Shown: positions 16,098-22,836 of the stretch, in pieces
Numbering within the stretch: position 1 is the stretch's first letter
Layout: each line of letters begins with the position of its first letter
Assembly (NCBI GenBank): GCA_021827685.1
Contig: JAKAUM010000009.1
Location: forward strand, 1-45,919
Length of the DNA stretch: 45,919 nucleotides
Source of the DNA: a bacterium
Lineage (GTDB): Bacteria; Patescibacteriota; Minisyncoccia; UBA6257; 2-01-FULL-56-20
Reading direction: 5' to 3'
The notes under the pieces: generated by a model
What the model saw: only the letters and a program-made list of their open reading frames with translations
What the model was told of the DNA's origin: nothing
The model's database searches: none
Program-made: the position numbers and the translations under genes

Positions 16098-16938
16098 TGG
16101 AGCGGCGTTCCGCGCGTCCTTCCGGGCCGCGGTCCCTACGGGGTTCGGGGCGGTGTTCGGGATGATGTTCGGCGGATTCTTCCATGCCGAGGACCGCGAT
16201 CCTCCCGCGCGAATCGCGGAGCACCTCGATCGGGATGCCGTAGAGATCCGTCAGCGTTTCCGAGGTGAGAACCTCGGAAGGCGCGCCGGTCGCAATCCTG
16301 CCGTTCGCGATATAGATGATACGGTCAAGCACGGGGAGCAGCGGATTGATATTGTGCGCGATAAGAAGCACGGTCACGCCCTGCGACCGCACCACCTCGT
16401 TGATAAGCCGCACGAAATCGGCTTCGCGGCGCAAGTCGAGGTTCGCGAGCGGCTCGTCGAGAAGGAGCATCTTCGGCTTCCCGATGAGCGCCTCGGCGAG
16501 AAATACGCGCTGCAGCTCTCCGCCCGAGAGCGCGGCGAGCGGGCGCCGCGCCAGGTCGCCCGCCCCCGCCGCGCGCAGGGCCTCGAACGCTTCCTCGTAA
16601 TGCGCGGAGCCGATCCCCCATCGATGCCCGTCGAGCCCGAGCCGCACGAGCTCCCGCGCTTCCACGCCGGTTTCGCGGTCGATGAGATGGCGCTGGGGGA
16701 CGTAGCCGATATCCGGATTACCGCGGCGCGGAGTCCTTCCGAAAACGGAGAGCGACCCCGCCACCGGCGCGGCAAGGCCGAGCATCATCCGGAAAAACGT
16801 CGTCTTCCCGGCGCCGTTCGGCCCGAGCACGGCGACGAACTCCCCCTGTTGCACCGAAAAATCGGCGTTCTCCCAGATGGTTTTTCCGGAGTATCCTCCG
16901 GCAAGGCCCTTCGCGGAAATGACTGTTTCTTTTTCCAT
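16090..16938 (-). CDS. metal ABC transporter ATP-binding protein, ZnuC/MntA type
   Basis: This ATPase powers uptake through the adjacent permease. The ATG at 16938 (282 residues) is preferred: it lies 2 nt after the stop of the binding-protein gene, and the extra N-terminal residues of the longer frame are that gene's shadow. Walker A is GPNGAGKTT near residue 38, the ABC signature is LSGGELQRV and Walker B is MLLLDEPLANLD, with a switch His in LLIAHN. The last 40 residues (EESAEHHPEHRPEPRRD...) are a His/Glu/Arg-rich tail not usual for the family, perhaps metal-binding. Confidence 0.93.
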   Translation of the reverse strand: MEKETVISAKGLAGGYSGKTIWENADFSVQQGEFVAVLGPNGAGKTTFFRMMLGLAAPVAGSLSVFGRTPRRGNPDIGYVPQRHLIDRETGVEARELVRLGLDGHRWGIGSAHYEEAFEALRAAGAGDLARRPLAALSGGELQRVFLAEALIGKPKMLLLDEPLANLDLRREADFVRLINEVVRSQGVTVLLIAHNINPLLPVLDRIIYIANGRIATGAPSEVLTSETLTDLYGIPIEVLRDSRGRIAVLGMEESAEHHPEHRPEPRRDRGPEGRAERRSNE

Positions 16939-16940
16939 AG

Positions 16941-17876
16941 TTATTGTCCCGCCGCCTTCGCGCCCAGGGCGCTTTGCATTTCGGCGATCTGGCCCTCCAT
17001 CCATGCTTCGAACGAAGCACCCGGCGGCCGGATCATTTCCGTAACGGCGACGACGGGGATGCCCTGCGCCGCCGCAAGCCGCTTCATGCTATCCGCAAGC
17101 GGCGTGACGGTCTGCTCATTATACACGAGGAGCTTGACTTCCCCGCCCTTCAGCTGATTTTCAAACTCCACGACGCTCGCCGCCGGCGGGTCGTTCCCGT
17201 CCGCAATCGCATGGGTGAATGCGGGCGGCGAGACGAGGTCGAGTCCGGCGGCGGCCGCAAGGTACGAGAAGATATCTTCCGTTGCCGCGACCTTCGTGCC
17301 GCCGAATTGCCGCTTCATATCCGCGATGCGGGCCTGATATCCCGCAAGCGACGCCTGGAGCAAGCGATATTGCGCTTCGTAATACGCCGCATGCGCGGGA
17401 TCGAGCGCTTCGAAATCCTGCGCCATCTGCGCGGCGGCGCGGTTCACGTCGTCCGGACTGTACCAAAAATGCGGATTGTCGCCGTTTTTCGCGCCGAGAA
17501 GCGAGGCGACGTCGAGCGTCCTGCGGCGCGGATCCGGGCTTGCGCCGAGCAGCCTGTTCATCCAGCTGTCATAGCCCGCGCCGTTCTCGATTACATAGTC
17601 GGCGCCGGCAACCGCGCGTGCGTCCGCAGTGTTGCTCTCATACTCGTGCGGATCGGCATTCGGATCGGTGATGAAGCTTACTACCTGCGCCCGGGAACCG
17701 CCGATCTGCGCGGCTAAACTGCCCCAGACGTTCTCCGCGGCGACCACGCGCAAGACGCCGCCCGCGGGAGAAGCGCCGGAAACCGCCGAAGGAGCCCGGC
17801 GGAATATATAGAAAACGAGGAGTCCGGCGGCAACCGCCGCCGCTCCGGCAAGCATAATTTTGCCTGTCCGCGACAT
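16941..17876 (-). CDS. metal ABC transporter substrate-binding protein (TroA/ZnuA superfamily)
   Basis: This is an extracytoplasmic binding protein of a cluster A-I metal importer. An N-terminal signal/anchor (MLAGAAAVAAGLLVFYIF, no lipobox Cys) is followed by the mature domain. Likely ligands are His in DPHEYE (about 77) and His in NPHFWY (about 135). The third position is Glu in ATEDIFSYL, as in Mn/Fe-type proteins, rather than the His of Zn-type proteins. The usual C-terminal Asp is not obvious; VTEMIRPPG offers Glu instead. Metal specificity is therefore open. TACAAT (17888-17883) ends 6 nt before the ATG. A short CCGT-N4-ACGG palindrome at 17889-17900 lies just upstream of the -10 and could be an operator. 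Confidence 0.9.
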   Translation of the reverse strand: MSRTGKIMLAGAAAVAAGLLVFYIFRRAPSAVSGASPAGGVLRVVAAENVWGSLAAQIGGSRAQVVSFITDPNADPHEYESNTADARAVAGADYVIENGAGYDSWMNRLLGASPDPRRRTLDVASLLGAKNGDNPHFWYSPDDVNRAAAQMAQDFEALDPAHAAYYEAQYRLLQASLAGYQARIADMKRQFGGTKVAATEDIFSYLAAAAGLDLVSPPAFTHAIADGNDPPAASVVEFENQLKGGEVKLLVYNEQTVTPLADSMKRLAAAQGIPVVAVTEMIRPPGASFEAWMEGQIAEMQSALGAKAAGQ

Positions 17877-17943
17877 GCGTATATTGTACCGTCAAAACGG
17901 CGGGATAAAAAACACCCGCGCGCCGGCGCGGCATACCGCCCTC

Positions 17944-18534
17944 CTACTGAGCGGCTGGCGAGACCACCGTCAAATAACCGACCGGGCCGCTCGAAGGGCC
18001 GCCGCAAGAACTGCAATAGAATTCAAACCTGCCGGAATTATTCGCCTGGAACTGAATCGTCTTCTTCACGCCCTTCGGCAAAAGGTCGTTGAAGCCATAA
18101 TCAGGCTGGGTGAACGCGTAATCCTTATCGATGGCCGTGATGTAAAGATTCACGGTGTCACCAAGATTCACGGCGATATTGGACGGCGAAAACTGGCCGT
18201 TGTCGACGGAAATATTAAAACTCCGGTAGCTTGCCGAAGAACCGGGAGCCGCCGGGCCCTGGATAGCGGGCACGGCGACGCTCGCCGCCACGGTTCCCGT
18301 CGCGCCCTCATTGGGCACGGTGACATTCGCGGGCGCCGCCGTATGCGTCGCGGAATAATTCTTCGTTCCGGCGCTCGCGCCGGACGCCACGCCGTTATAC
18401 AGCTGGTTCGCCGCCGCCTGGGTCGCCGTATTCTGCGCCTTATGGACAAGCACGAACGCCGTAACGACGACGGCCGCCACGACCACGATGGCTGCCACGA
18501 GTATTATCTTACTGGTCCGGTTCATAGTTCCCAT
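17944..18534 (-). CDS. membrane-anchored cupredoxin-like protein with altered metal ligands
   Basis: The protein has 196 residues (or 193 from the second ATG at 18525). It has a hydrophobic anchor (residues 9-28), an Ala/Thr-rich linker and a C-terminal cupredoxin fold (about 105-190). The fold follows the cytochrome oxidase subunit II/nitrous oxide reductase pattern: FSPSNIAVNLGDTV, DKDYAFTQPDYG, LPKGVKKTIQF, FYCSSCGG, VGYLTV. In CuA proteins a His stands where Tyr is found in DYAF. The site CxxxCxxxH..M is here CSSCGGPSSGPVG, with only the Cys pair kept. It therefore probably does not form a CuA centre; a redox or structural Cys pair is possible. It is divergent from the pilin-like gene. 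Confidence 0.8.
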   Translation of the reverse strand: MGTMNRTSKIILVAAIVVVAAVVVTAFVLVHKAQNTATQAAANQLYNGVASGASAGTKNYSATHTAAPANVTVPNEGATGTVAASVAVPAIQGPAAPGSSASYRSFNISVDNGQFSPSNIAVNLGDTVNLYITAIDKDYAFTQPDYGFNDLLPKGVKKTIQFQANNSGRFEFYCSSCGGPSSGPVGYLTVVSPAAQ

Positions 18535-18588
18535 GGTTATATCCCTTTTATTTTAGAACAGTCGGGGCATTAAAGGTAATACCTGGTT

Positions 18589-18598
18589 ATCCACAAGG
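18589..18598 (+). other. perfect DnaA-box consensus in an intergenic region
   Basis: TTATCCACAA matches the canonical DnaA box. It lies in the divergent 135-bp spacer between the cupredoxin and pilin-like genes. It is a single box with no dnaA gene or box cluster nearby, so it is a candidate DnaA-titration or regulatory site, or chance. Confidence 0.35.
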
Positions 18599-18669
18599 TT
18601 AATAGGGCGCCCGGAGCACGGCTCCGGCGGCAGAGCGCTACGGCTGCTAGTGTCGTATAATAAAAATAC

Positions 18670-20028
18670 GTGAAAAAAGGCCAGACGCTGATAGAAGTCC
18701 TCATCGCGGTCGCGGTCGGCGCCATTCTTTTCGTGGGGGCCGTGAGCACGCTTGTTCCGGCGACCAAAATTACCCCGGAAACGTCCAAAATCGCGGCGGG
18801 CGCGGCGCTCGTAAACGGAACGATCGAAAACGTTACCGTATGGGCCGGCGGCAATTGGGACTCGCTGCTTTCGCTCTCGACCACCTCCGCGAACCCCTAT
18901 CATCTCATCACCTCCCAGTCCCCCTTTACGGTCGCAACCGGCACGGAGGCGGTAACGGTGGGGAGCACGACCTATACGCGCTACTTCTACGTGGACGACG
19001 TCTACCGCGATTCGTCGGGCAACATCGTGGCGAGCAGCACGAGCGGCGCCACGGATGACCCCTCGACGATGGAAATCACGGTGGCATCCGGATGGCCGCT
19101 CGGCACGACGACGACGGTTTCCTTCTATGTCACGCGGAACGGAGAAAACGCCCTGAGCCAGTCGACATGGACGGGCGGCACGGCGTCCGGCACCGTCACC
19201 ACGGTCACGAGCACGTATTCCACTTCATCCAACATCACCTCTTCGAGCACGCTCACGCTTACCGTCACTTCGACCTACGGCTCGATCGTCTCCACGACGC
19301 CGCACTACTTCGGCTGGGGCGATCTCTTGGGCTGGCTCGATTTCTGGAACAACGGCAGCGGCGCGGCGGTGAATTCCACGAACCTCACCGGCTACGCGAG
19401 CACCTCCGCCGGCCAGATTTCGCTCGACTGCAATACGACGAGCGTCGGCGACATCTGCGGCCAAAGTTATTACCAGGTGACGAACGACGGGAACGGAAAC
19501 CTCGCGGGCTGGGCATGGAGCGATCCCTACGGATGGATAAGCTTCGAGGGCCCGGGCTACCAGGTCACGATCAATAACAGCGGCATATTCCACGGCTTCG
19601 CATGGAACGACATCCTCGGGTGGATCGCGATGAACGGCGCGGATTGCCCGTCCTGCGTCAACCAGAACTATAACGTCGAAACCACCTGGACGCCGTCCCT
19701 CACACAAGGCGGCACGCTGGAATCCAATACGTTCGACACCGGCTCCAATTCTTCACAGCTCAACTCATTCGTATGGCAAGGCACGTCGCCATGCGGGACG
19801 TGCGTGGAGTTCCAGTTTGCGATAAGCGATTCCGCGAACGGTCCGTGGAACTTCACCGGCCCCGACGGCACCTCGCAAAGCTACTGGGATCCCCTGGGGC
19901 CGAACACGCCCCAGTCGCTCGGAAGCTCATACGCAAACTTCCGCTATTTCCGGTATCTCATCAAGCTGACCTCCTCGAACGGCGTGAGTCCCGAGGTGAC
20001 AAGCGTCGCCGTGAGCTGGAGTTCGTAG
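18670..20028 (+). CDS. large type IV pilin-like protein with Trp-rich repeats
   Basis: The GTG start at 18670 is supported by TATAAT (18656-18661) 8 nt upstream. The N-terminus KKGQTLIEVLIAVAVGAILF is a class III prepilin signal: cleavage would follow the Gly, Glu sits at +5, and Gln replaces Phe at +1. The remaining body (452 residues total) is Ser/Thr-rich and extracellular. Three Trp-rich units recur near residues 215-320: GWGDLLGWLDFW, GWAWSDPYGWISFEG and GFAWNDILGWIAMNG. This AWSDxxGWISF pattern recurs in CPR surface proteins. Cys pairs (CPSC, CGTC) may form disulfides. The size suggests a minor or tip pilin/adhesin rather than a shaft subunit. Confidence 0.85.
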   Translation: MKKGQTLIEVLIAVAVGAILFVGAVSTLVPATKITPETSKIAAGAALVNGTIENVTVWAGGNWDSLLSLSTTSANPYHLITSQSPFTVATGTEAVTVGSTTYTRYFYVDDVYRDSSGNIVASSTSGATDDPSTMEITVASGWPLGTTTTVSFYVTRNGENALSQSTWTGGTASGTVTTVTSTYSTSSNITSSSTLTLTVTSTYGSIVSTTPHYFGWGDLLGWLDFWNNGSGAAVNSTNLTGYASTSAGQISLDCNTTSVGDICGQSYYQVTNDGNGNLAGWAWSDPYGWISFEGPGYQVTINNSGIFHGFAWNDILGWIAMNGADCPSCVNQNYNVETTWTPSLTQGGTLESNTFDTGSNSSQLNSFVWQGTSPCGTCVEFQFAISDSANGPWNFTGPDGTSQSYWDPLGPNTPQSLGSSYANFRYFRYLIKLTSSNGVSPEVTSVAVSWSS

Positions 20029-20067
20029 CCGCTCCGGACGGCCGCGCGCGGCCGCCGATGCCCGCCG

Positions 20068-20532
20068 CTAACCGCCCGATTTCGTAGAAGTTGCGGGAAG
20101 CGGGATCGTGGACGAGGCCGGAATCTGCGAACCCTGCGTGTTCTGCGATTGTATGGAGGACGGGTTCTCGATCGCCTGCGCGAGCTTGCTGTCGTTCCGG
20201 AGGCGCGTCCAGAATACGATTGCTTTCGGATTGAGGTTTATCTCATTCACCGGACTCCAGAACGACGAAGTGAACGGAGCTACGCTGAGCTGGGTCTGGC
20301 CTTTCGCGTCCTGAGTACGCTGGAGCACCCAGGCGTCCGTGAGGTGCGGTTTGGGGAACCACGAAAGCTTGCCGTAATAGATATCGCCCGTCGTGAGGTA
20401 TACCGCGGAATAGGGCGAGGGGCCCGCGGGGTTCTGGCTCGCGCCGACGATCGAAATGCCGGCCCAGATGCCGACCGCAACGAGCACGACCGCAACAACT
20501 ACTACCGCGATGATTACGTTTTTTGTTTTCAT
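20068..20532 (-). CDS. small membrane-anchored protein, unknown function
   Basis: I chose the ATG at 20532 (154 residues, MKTKNVII). TATAAT (20545-20540) ends 7 nt before it, while the upstream in-frame ATG at 20541 overlaps that -10 box. One N-terminal hydrophobic helix is followed by a compact soluble domain (YSAVYLTTGDIYYGKLSWFPKPHLTDAWVL; FTSSFWSPVNEINLNPKAIVFW). A Ser/Thr/Pro-rich tail closes the protein. The TGDIYYGKL motif is typical of small CPR membrane proteins of unknown role. It converges on the pilin-like gene. Confidence 0.7.
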   Translation of the reverse strand: MKTKNVIIAVVVVAVVLVAVGIWAGISIVGASQNPAGPSPYSAVYLTTGDIYYGKLSWFPKPHLTDAWVLQRTQDAKGQTQLSVAPFTSSFWSPVNEINLNPKAIVFWTRLRNDSKLAQAIENPSSIQSQNTQGSQIPASSTIPLPATSTKSGG

Positions 20533-20633
20533 GGGTTTCATTATAGCAGAACGGCCGCGGTGCGGCGGGCATGGCGCTGTGGATATCGTTGCGGAGGGGC
20601 ATGCGGGCGGCTCCGCCGGATTTTCGCATGAAC

Positions 20634-20662
20634 TTGCATTTTAGACGCCTCCGTGCTATACT
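20634..20662 (+). promoter_or_regulatory. promoter of the 3D-domain gene
   Basis: TTGCAT (20634-20639), 17 bp, TATACT (20657-20662). The predicted start near 20669 gives a leader of about 86 nt to the ATG at 20755, long for this genome. Confidence 0.75.
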
Positions 20663-20692
20663 CTCCCTACAATCAAATAGCTGACGTGATAT

Positions 20693-20753
20693 GCCCCGAA
20701 AGGGGCGTTTTTGTTGGAAAATCGAGGTTTCCCAGCGGGCTTTCGAAAGCCCC
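20693..20753 (+). promoter_or_regulatory. attenuator-like leader: terminator hairpin plus alternative pairing
   Basis: Within the leader, GCCCC-GAAA-GGGGC (20693-20706) is followed by GTTTTT, a classic terminator placed before the gene. A second hairpin GGGCTTTCGAAAGCCC (20737-20752) ends 2 nt before the ATG. The GGGGC arm of the terminator can instead pair with GCCCC at 20749-20753, an antiterminator geometry. The ligand or signal is unknown. Confidence 0.55.
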
Positions 20754-20754
20754 T

Positions 20755-21267
20755 ATGAGCAATCTTATGAAAAAAGCATCAAAATTTGCAGCTATGACTG
20801 CGGCAGGGACGGCGGCATTCGCTTTCCTTGCCTTCCCCCTTGCAATCCGCGCGGACGGCGCGGGGGTGGCGACGGCGAAGGCCCCGGCGGCGATCCTGCC
20901 GATCTTAATGACGGCTTCTCCGGCCATTCCTCTCTTCCATACGCCTATTGCAGTCAGGTTTATGAGGATTACGGCTTACGCGAGCACGCCCGATGAGACC
21001 GATAATACCCCTTTTATCACGGCGAGCGGCCTCCATGTCCGCGACGGCATCGTCGCAAGCAATATTCTCCCCTTTGGGACAAAACTTGAACTGCCGAGGC
21101 TTTTCGGGAGCAAGATATTCACCGTCGAGGATCGAACGGCGCCCCGGTTCCGCGAGACCGTGGACATATGGATGGCGACCCGCCGCGCCGCGGTTGATTT
21201 CGGCGTGGAATGGACGGACGTCGTTATCGTTTCCGAACCGGCGGTCTTGGCCGCCCGCGTCCGCTAG
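20755..21267 (+). CDS. secreted 3D-domain protein (putative peptidoglycan-active)
   Basis: I chose the ATG at 20755 (170 residues); 20767 is an alternative, and the longer frame from 20653 runs through the terminator hairpin. A signal peptide/anchor (KKASKFAAMTAAGTAAFAFLAF) is followed by a linker. The 3D domain spans about residues 68-160: MRITAYAST, TASGLHVRDGIVA, LPFGTKLELP, FTVEDRTAPRF, ETVDIWMAT. 3D domains, named for three conserved Asp, are double-psi beta-barrels related to MltA and stationary-phase cell-wall proteins. The likely role is glycan cleavage or binding in the wall. Expression may be attenuated by the leader. Its last 44 bp overlap the ybeY tail on the other strand. Confidence 0.82.
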   Translation: MSNLMKKASKFAAMTAAGTAAFAFLAFPLAIRADGAGVATAKAPAAILPILMTASPAIPLFHTPIAVRFMRITAYASTPDETDNTPFITASGLHVRDGIVASNILPFGTKLELPRLFGSKIFTVEDRTAPRFRETVDIWMATRRAAVDFGVEWTDVVIVSEPAVLAARVR

Positions 21268-21682
21268 CCGCCCGCATCCGGCGCAAAAGCCGCCGCTCAA
21301 GCCCCTCCATCCGCGCCGCCTCGGCGCTCTTTTCGTGGTCGTGCCCCAAAAGGTGCAAAATGCCGTGGATGAGCAGGGGCGCCGCGCGCGCCGGCTCTTT
21401 TCTTAATATGTCGCGGTTCAAATAAATCTCGCCCAAGGGGCGTTTTTTCGTTTCCGGATGCGGAAATCCTTCGGGGTTGCGGAACGAGAGCACATTCGGC
21501 TCGCTGAATTTCTTAAAAAAACGGCGTTTCAGGGAAGCCATCTCGCGGCCGGGAAGAATGAAAATATCGGCTTCCGCCCGCGCGGCGCGAACCAGCCGGA
21601 GGACGCGCCCCGCGAGCCGCTCGAGCCGCCGGAGTCCCCGGGGCGCTTCAGGCCGTTGAGGCCGTTTAGGATGCCTGTCCAA
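21224..21682 (-). CDS. ybeY: endoribonuclease YbeY (rRNA maturation)
   Basis: YbeY is a zinc-dependent endoribonuclease needed for 16S rRNA 3'-end maturation and ribosome quality control. The zinc motif is clear: LIHGILHLLGHDHE, with three His in HxxxHxxxxxH arrangement, then AARMEGLE. NVLSFRNPEG and GEIYLN are the preceding family motifs. I place the start at TTG 21682, giving a 17-nt overlap with yqeY and an AGGA 6 nt upstream; an ATG at 21718 would overlap by 53 bp. The C-terminal RGRPRPPVRKR extension is encoded opposite the 3D-domain gene. It is the last gene of the lepB-led run. Confidence 0.88.
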   Translation of the reverse strand: MDRHPKRPQRPEAPRGLRRLERLAGRVLRLVRAARAEADIFILPGREMASLKRRFFKKFSEPNVLSFRNPEGFPHPETKKRPLGEIYLNRDILRKEPARAAPLLIHGILHLLGHDHEKSAEAARMEGLERRLLRRMRAASGRGRPRPPVRKR

Positions 21683-22124
21683 GTTTTTTCCTGATAATCT
21701 CCCCCGCCATTCTCCCATCGGCGCGCCCTTTCGCCGCCTTCATGGTTTCACGCATAAGCGAATTGAAGTCGCCGCCGCCGCCCGCGATAAGCCCGTCCAC
21801 GATCGCTCCGAGCTCCGCCTCGGACAATTCTTTCGGGATGTATCCGTAAAGCACCGCGAGCTCCGCTTCCTCTTTTTCCACGAGATCGGCGCGGCCGCCT
21901 TTCCTAAAAAGTTCCACGGCTTCCTTCCGGCGTTTCACCTCTTTCTGGAGCGCCGCGGATGCTTCCTCGTCGGTCAGGGCCGCGCCCGCCGGCTCCTTCG
22001 CCTGCTTATCCTTCTCCGCGCCCTTCACGAGCGAGAGGGCATAGCGCAGTACTTCGACGCGCGCCTTGTCGCCGCTTTTCATTGCGGTCTTCAGGTCGTC
22101 GCTCAATTTTTGGAGAAGCGCCAT
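21666..22124 (-). CDS. yqeY: GatB/YqeY domain-containing protein
   Basis: This 152-residue YqeY-type protein starts MALLQKLSDDLKTAMKSGDK. It shows the family core EVLRYALSLVKGAE, AALQKEVKRRKEAVELFRKG and GYIPKELSE, and ends with FNSLMRETMKAAKGRADGR. The domain resembles the tail of GatB, the tRNA-dependent amidotransferase subunit, and is thought to interact with tRNA; its exact function is not established. It lies between rpsU and ybeY. A GC-rich hairpin fills the 39-bp gap to rpsU. Confidence 0.92.
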   Translation of the reverse strand: MALLQKLSDDLKTAMKSGDKARVEVLRYALSLVKGAEKDKQAKEPAGAALTDEEASAALQKEVKRRKEAVELFRKGGRADLVEKEEAELAVLYGYIPKELSEAELGAIVDGLIAGGGGDFNSLMRETMKAAKGRADGRMAGEIIRKKLGQAS

Positions 22125-22163
22125 GAGAATTGCGCCGCCGCGCGGCGCGGCGGCGGACGGCTA

Positions 22164-22379
22164 TTAGAGCAGGCCGAGTTTTTTCATACGCTCGACTTCG
22201 ACGCGCTTCGTTTCGCGGTGGATTGCCGAAAGGCGGCGCTTGACGCGGCTTTTCGGACGGTCGCGGAACTTGCGCGAGCGGACCTCCTTAAGGACGCCGC
22301 TCCGGCGCACGCGCCGCGTGAACGTATAAAGCATGTTCGTCGCGGAGTCGCCTTCCCGTTTGCGCACTTCTATTGCCAT
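22164..22379 (-). CDS. rpsU: 30S ribosomal protein S21 (bS21)
   Basis: The ATG at 22379 yields a 71-residue basic protein (MAIEVRKREGDSATNMLYTFTR, then RSGVLKEVRSRKF) that fits bS21. The longer frame from 22415 is not supported: TATACT (22392-22387) ends 7 nt before the 22379 start, suggesting an internal leaderless promoter inside the operon. S21 binds near the 16S 3' end in initiation. Confidence 0.93.
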   Translation of the reverse strand: MAIEVRKREGDSATNMLYTFTRRVRRSGVLKEVRSRKFRDRPKSRVKRRLSAIHRETKRVEVERMKKLGLL

Positions 22380-22411
22380 GCGGAGCAGTATAACGGAATG
22401 CGCCTGCGCGG

Positions 22412-22825
22412 TCAAACGGCGCAGAGCTTCTTTAAAACCTCCGCCGCCTCCTTGGCCCGCGGCGGATTATCGACGACTGACTGGATGGAACTGCCGCCGT
22501 CGCCGTGCCACCGCGGAATGAGGTGCACGTGCAGATGGTCCACTTCCTGCCCGCTCGCGCGGCCCTGGTTCATGCCGATCGTGATGCCGTCGGGAGCAAG
22601 CTTCGCCGCAAGGAGCCGCGCAACCTTCTGCACCGCGGCGAAAAGCGGCCCCACTTCGGCGTCGGGCAGGCCGGCAAGCGTCGGCGCGTGCGTCTTTGGG
22701 ATCACCATCGCGTGGCCGGGCGCGCGCGGATGGACGTCGAGGAATGCAACCGTCCGATCGTCTTCATATACGATCTCGGCGGGAATCTCCTTCGCGGCTA
22801 TTCTGCAGAAAAGGCAGGAATCCAT
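22412..22825 (-). CDS. HIT-family nucleotide hydrolase/transferase
   Basis: The 137-residue protein has the histidine-triad motif HLHVHLIPRW near residues 97-106 and the N-terminal zinc-binding/HIT start CLFCRIAAKEIPA (CxxC). Typical HINT-like members hydrolyse nucleoside phosphoramidates and dinucleotides. GHAMVIPKTHAPTL and ITIGMNQGRASGQEVDHLHVH are standard family segments, so it is likely active. It starts 11 bp after the hisS stop. Its physiological substrate is not known. Confidence 0.94.
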   Translation of the reverse strand: MDSCLFCRIAAKEIPAEIVYEDDRTVAFLDVHPRAPGHAMVIPKTHAPTLAGLPDAEVGPLFAAVQKVARLLAAKLAPDGITIGMNQGRASGQEVDHLHVHLIPRWHGDGGSSIQSVVDNPPRAKEAAEVLKKLCAV

Positions 22826-22836
22826 GAAGATCGGCC

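Noticed and set aside
16700-17900. Long plus-strand ORFs opposite the metal ABC genes
   Set aside because: Their Arg-rich sequences are antisense shadows; the minus-strand genes carry all ABC motifs.
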